Origin: JAVBSX01 sp964576215
Lineage (GTDB): Bacteria > Planctomycetota > Planctomycetia > Pirellulales > Thermoguttaceae
Reading direction: 5' to 3'
Assembly: GCA_964576215.1 (NCBI GenBank)
Contig: CAZNVM010000457.1
Location: 1 to 6,085 of the forward strand
DNA length: 6,085 nt
A model generated the notes under the pieces. The model made no database searches and was not told the DNA's origin. It saw only the letters and a list, made by a program, of their open reading frames with translations. Shown piece after piece: positions 6,071-6,085 of the stretch. The first letter of the stretch is position 1, and every line of letters begins with the position of its first letter. The translations under genes were made by a program, and so were the position numbers.

Positions 6071-6085
6071 AAAAAAGCGACTTTG

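Noticed and set aside
1..6085. Defence island, CRISPR, toxin-antitoxin or other new multi-gene system
   Set aside because: Only four genes are supported and all belong to known families; the minus-strand order shows no system beyond the possible WD40-arabinanase pair.

Overview
The window holds four complete genes, all on the minus strand. Read in the direction of transcription they are glgC (ADP-glucose pyrophosphorylase), clpX (unfoldase of the ClpXP protease), a secreted seven-repeat WD40 protein, and a secreted GH43 enzyme that closely resembles endo-1,5-alpha-L-arabinanases. Every large plus-strand open frame lies opposite one of these genes and is a shadow. I see no tRNA, rRNA, CRISPR array, transposase or phage gene.

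The organism is probably a planctomycete, perhaps from Pirellulales or a related gut or sediment lineage. This is an inference from three things: the exported WD40 protein beside a polysaccharidase, the moderate GC content, and compact palindromic intergenic repeats. No phylogenetic marker was compared, so the assignment is tentative.

Layout from left to right. Bases 1-513 have no convincing gene. They hold a possible gene tail at 2-40, a run of 14 G, an AT-rich stretch, and a palindromic repeat (408-506) sitting just beyond the arabinanase stop codon. The arabinanase gene (514-1593) and the WD40 gene (1614-2651) are 20 bases apart and probably share a transcript. clpX (2804-4105) precedes them after a 152-base gap with a possible promoter. 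A 474-base spacer with several hairpins separates clpX from glgC (4580-5803). Upstream of glgC are a strong sigma-70-like promoter with a palindrome between its two boxes, a stable leader hairpin, and a second, unrelated palindromic repeat (5960-6070, possibly running off the window).

Functionally the genes fall into three unlinked roles: glycogen synthesis in the cytoplasm (glgC), protein quality control (clpX), and an exported pair likely concerned with plant or algal arabinan at the cell surface or in the periplasm. I do not see a clearly new multi-gene system. The most notable items are the two repeat elements, the exported WD40 and arabinanase pair with altered active-site motifs, and the structured glgC and clpX leaders.
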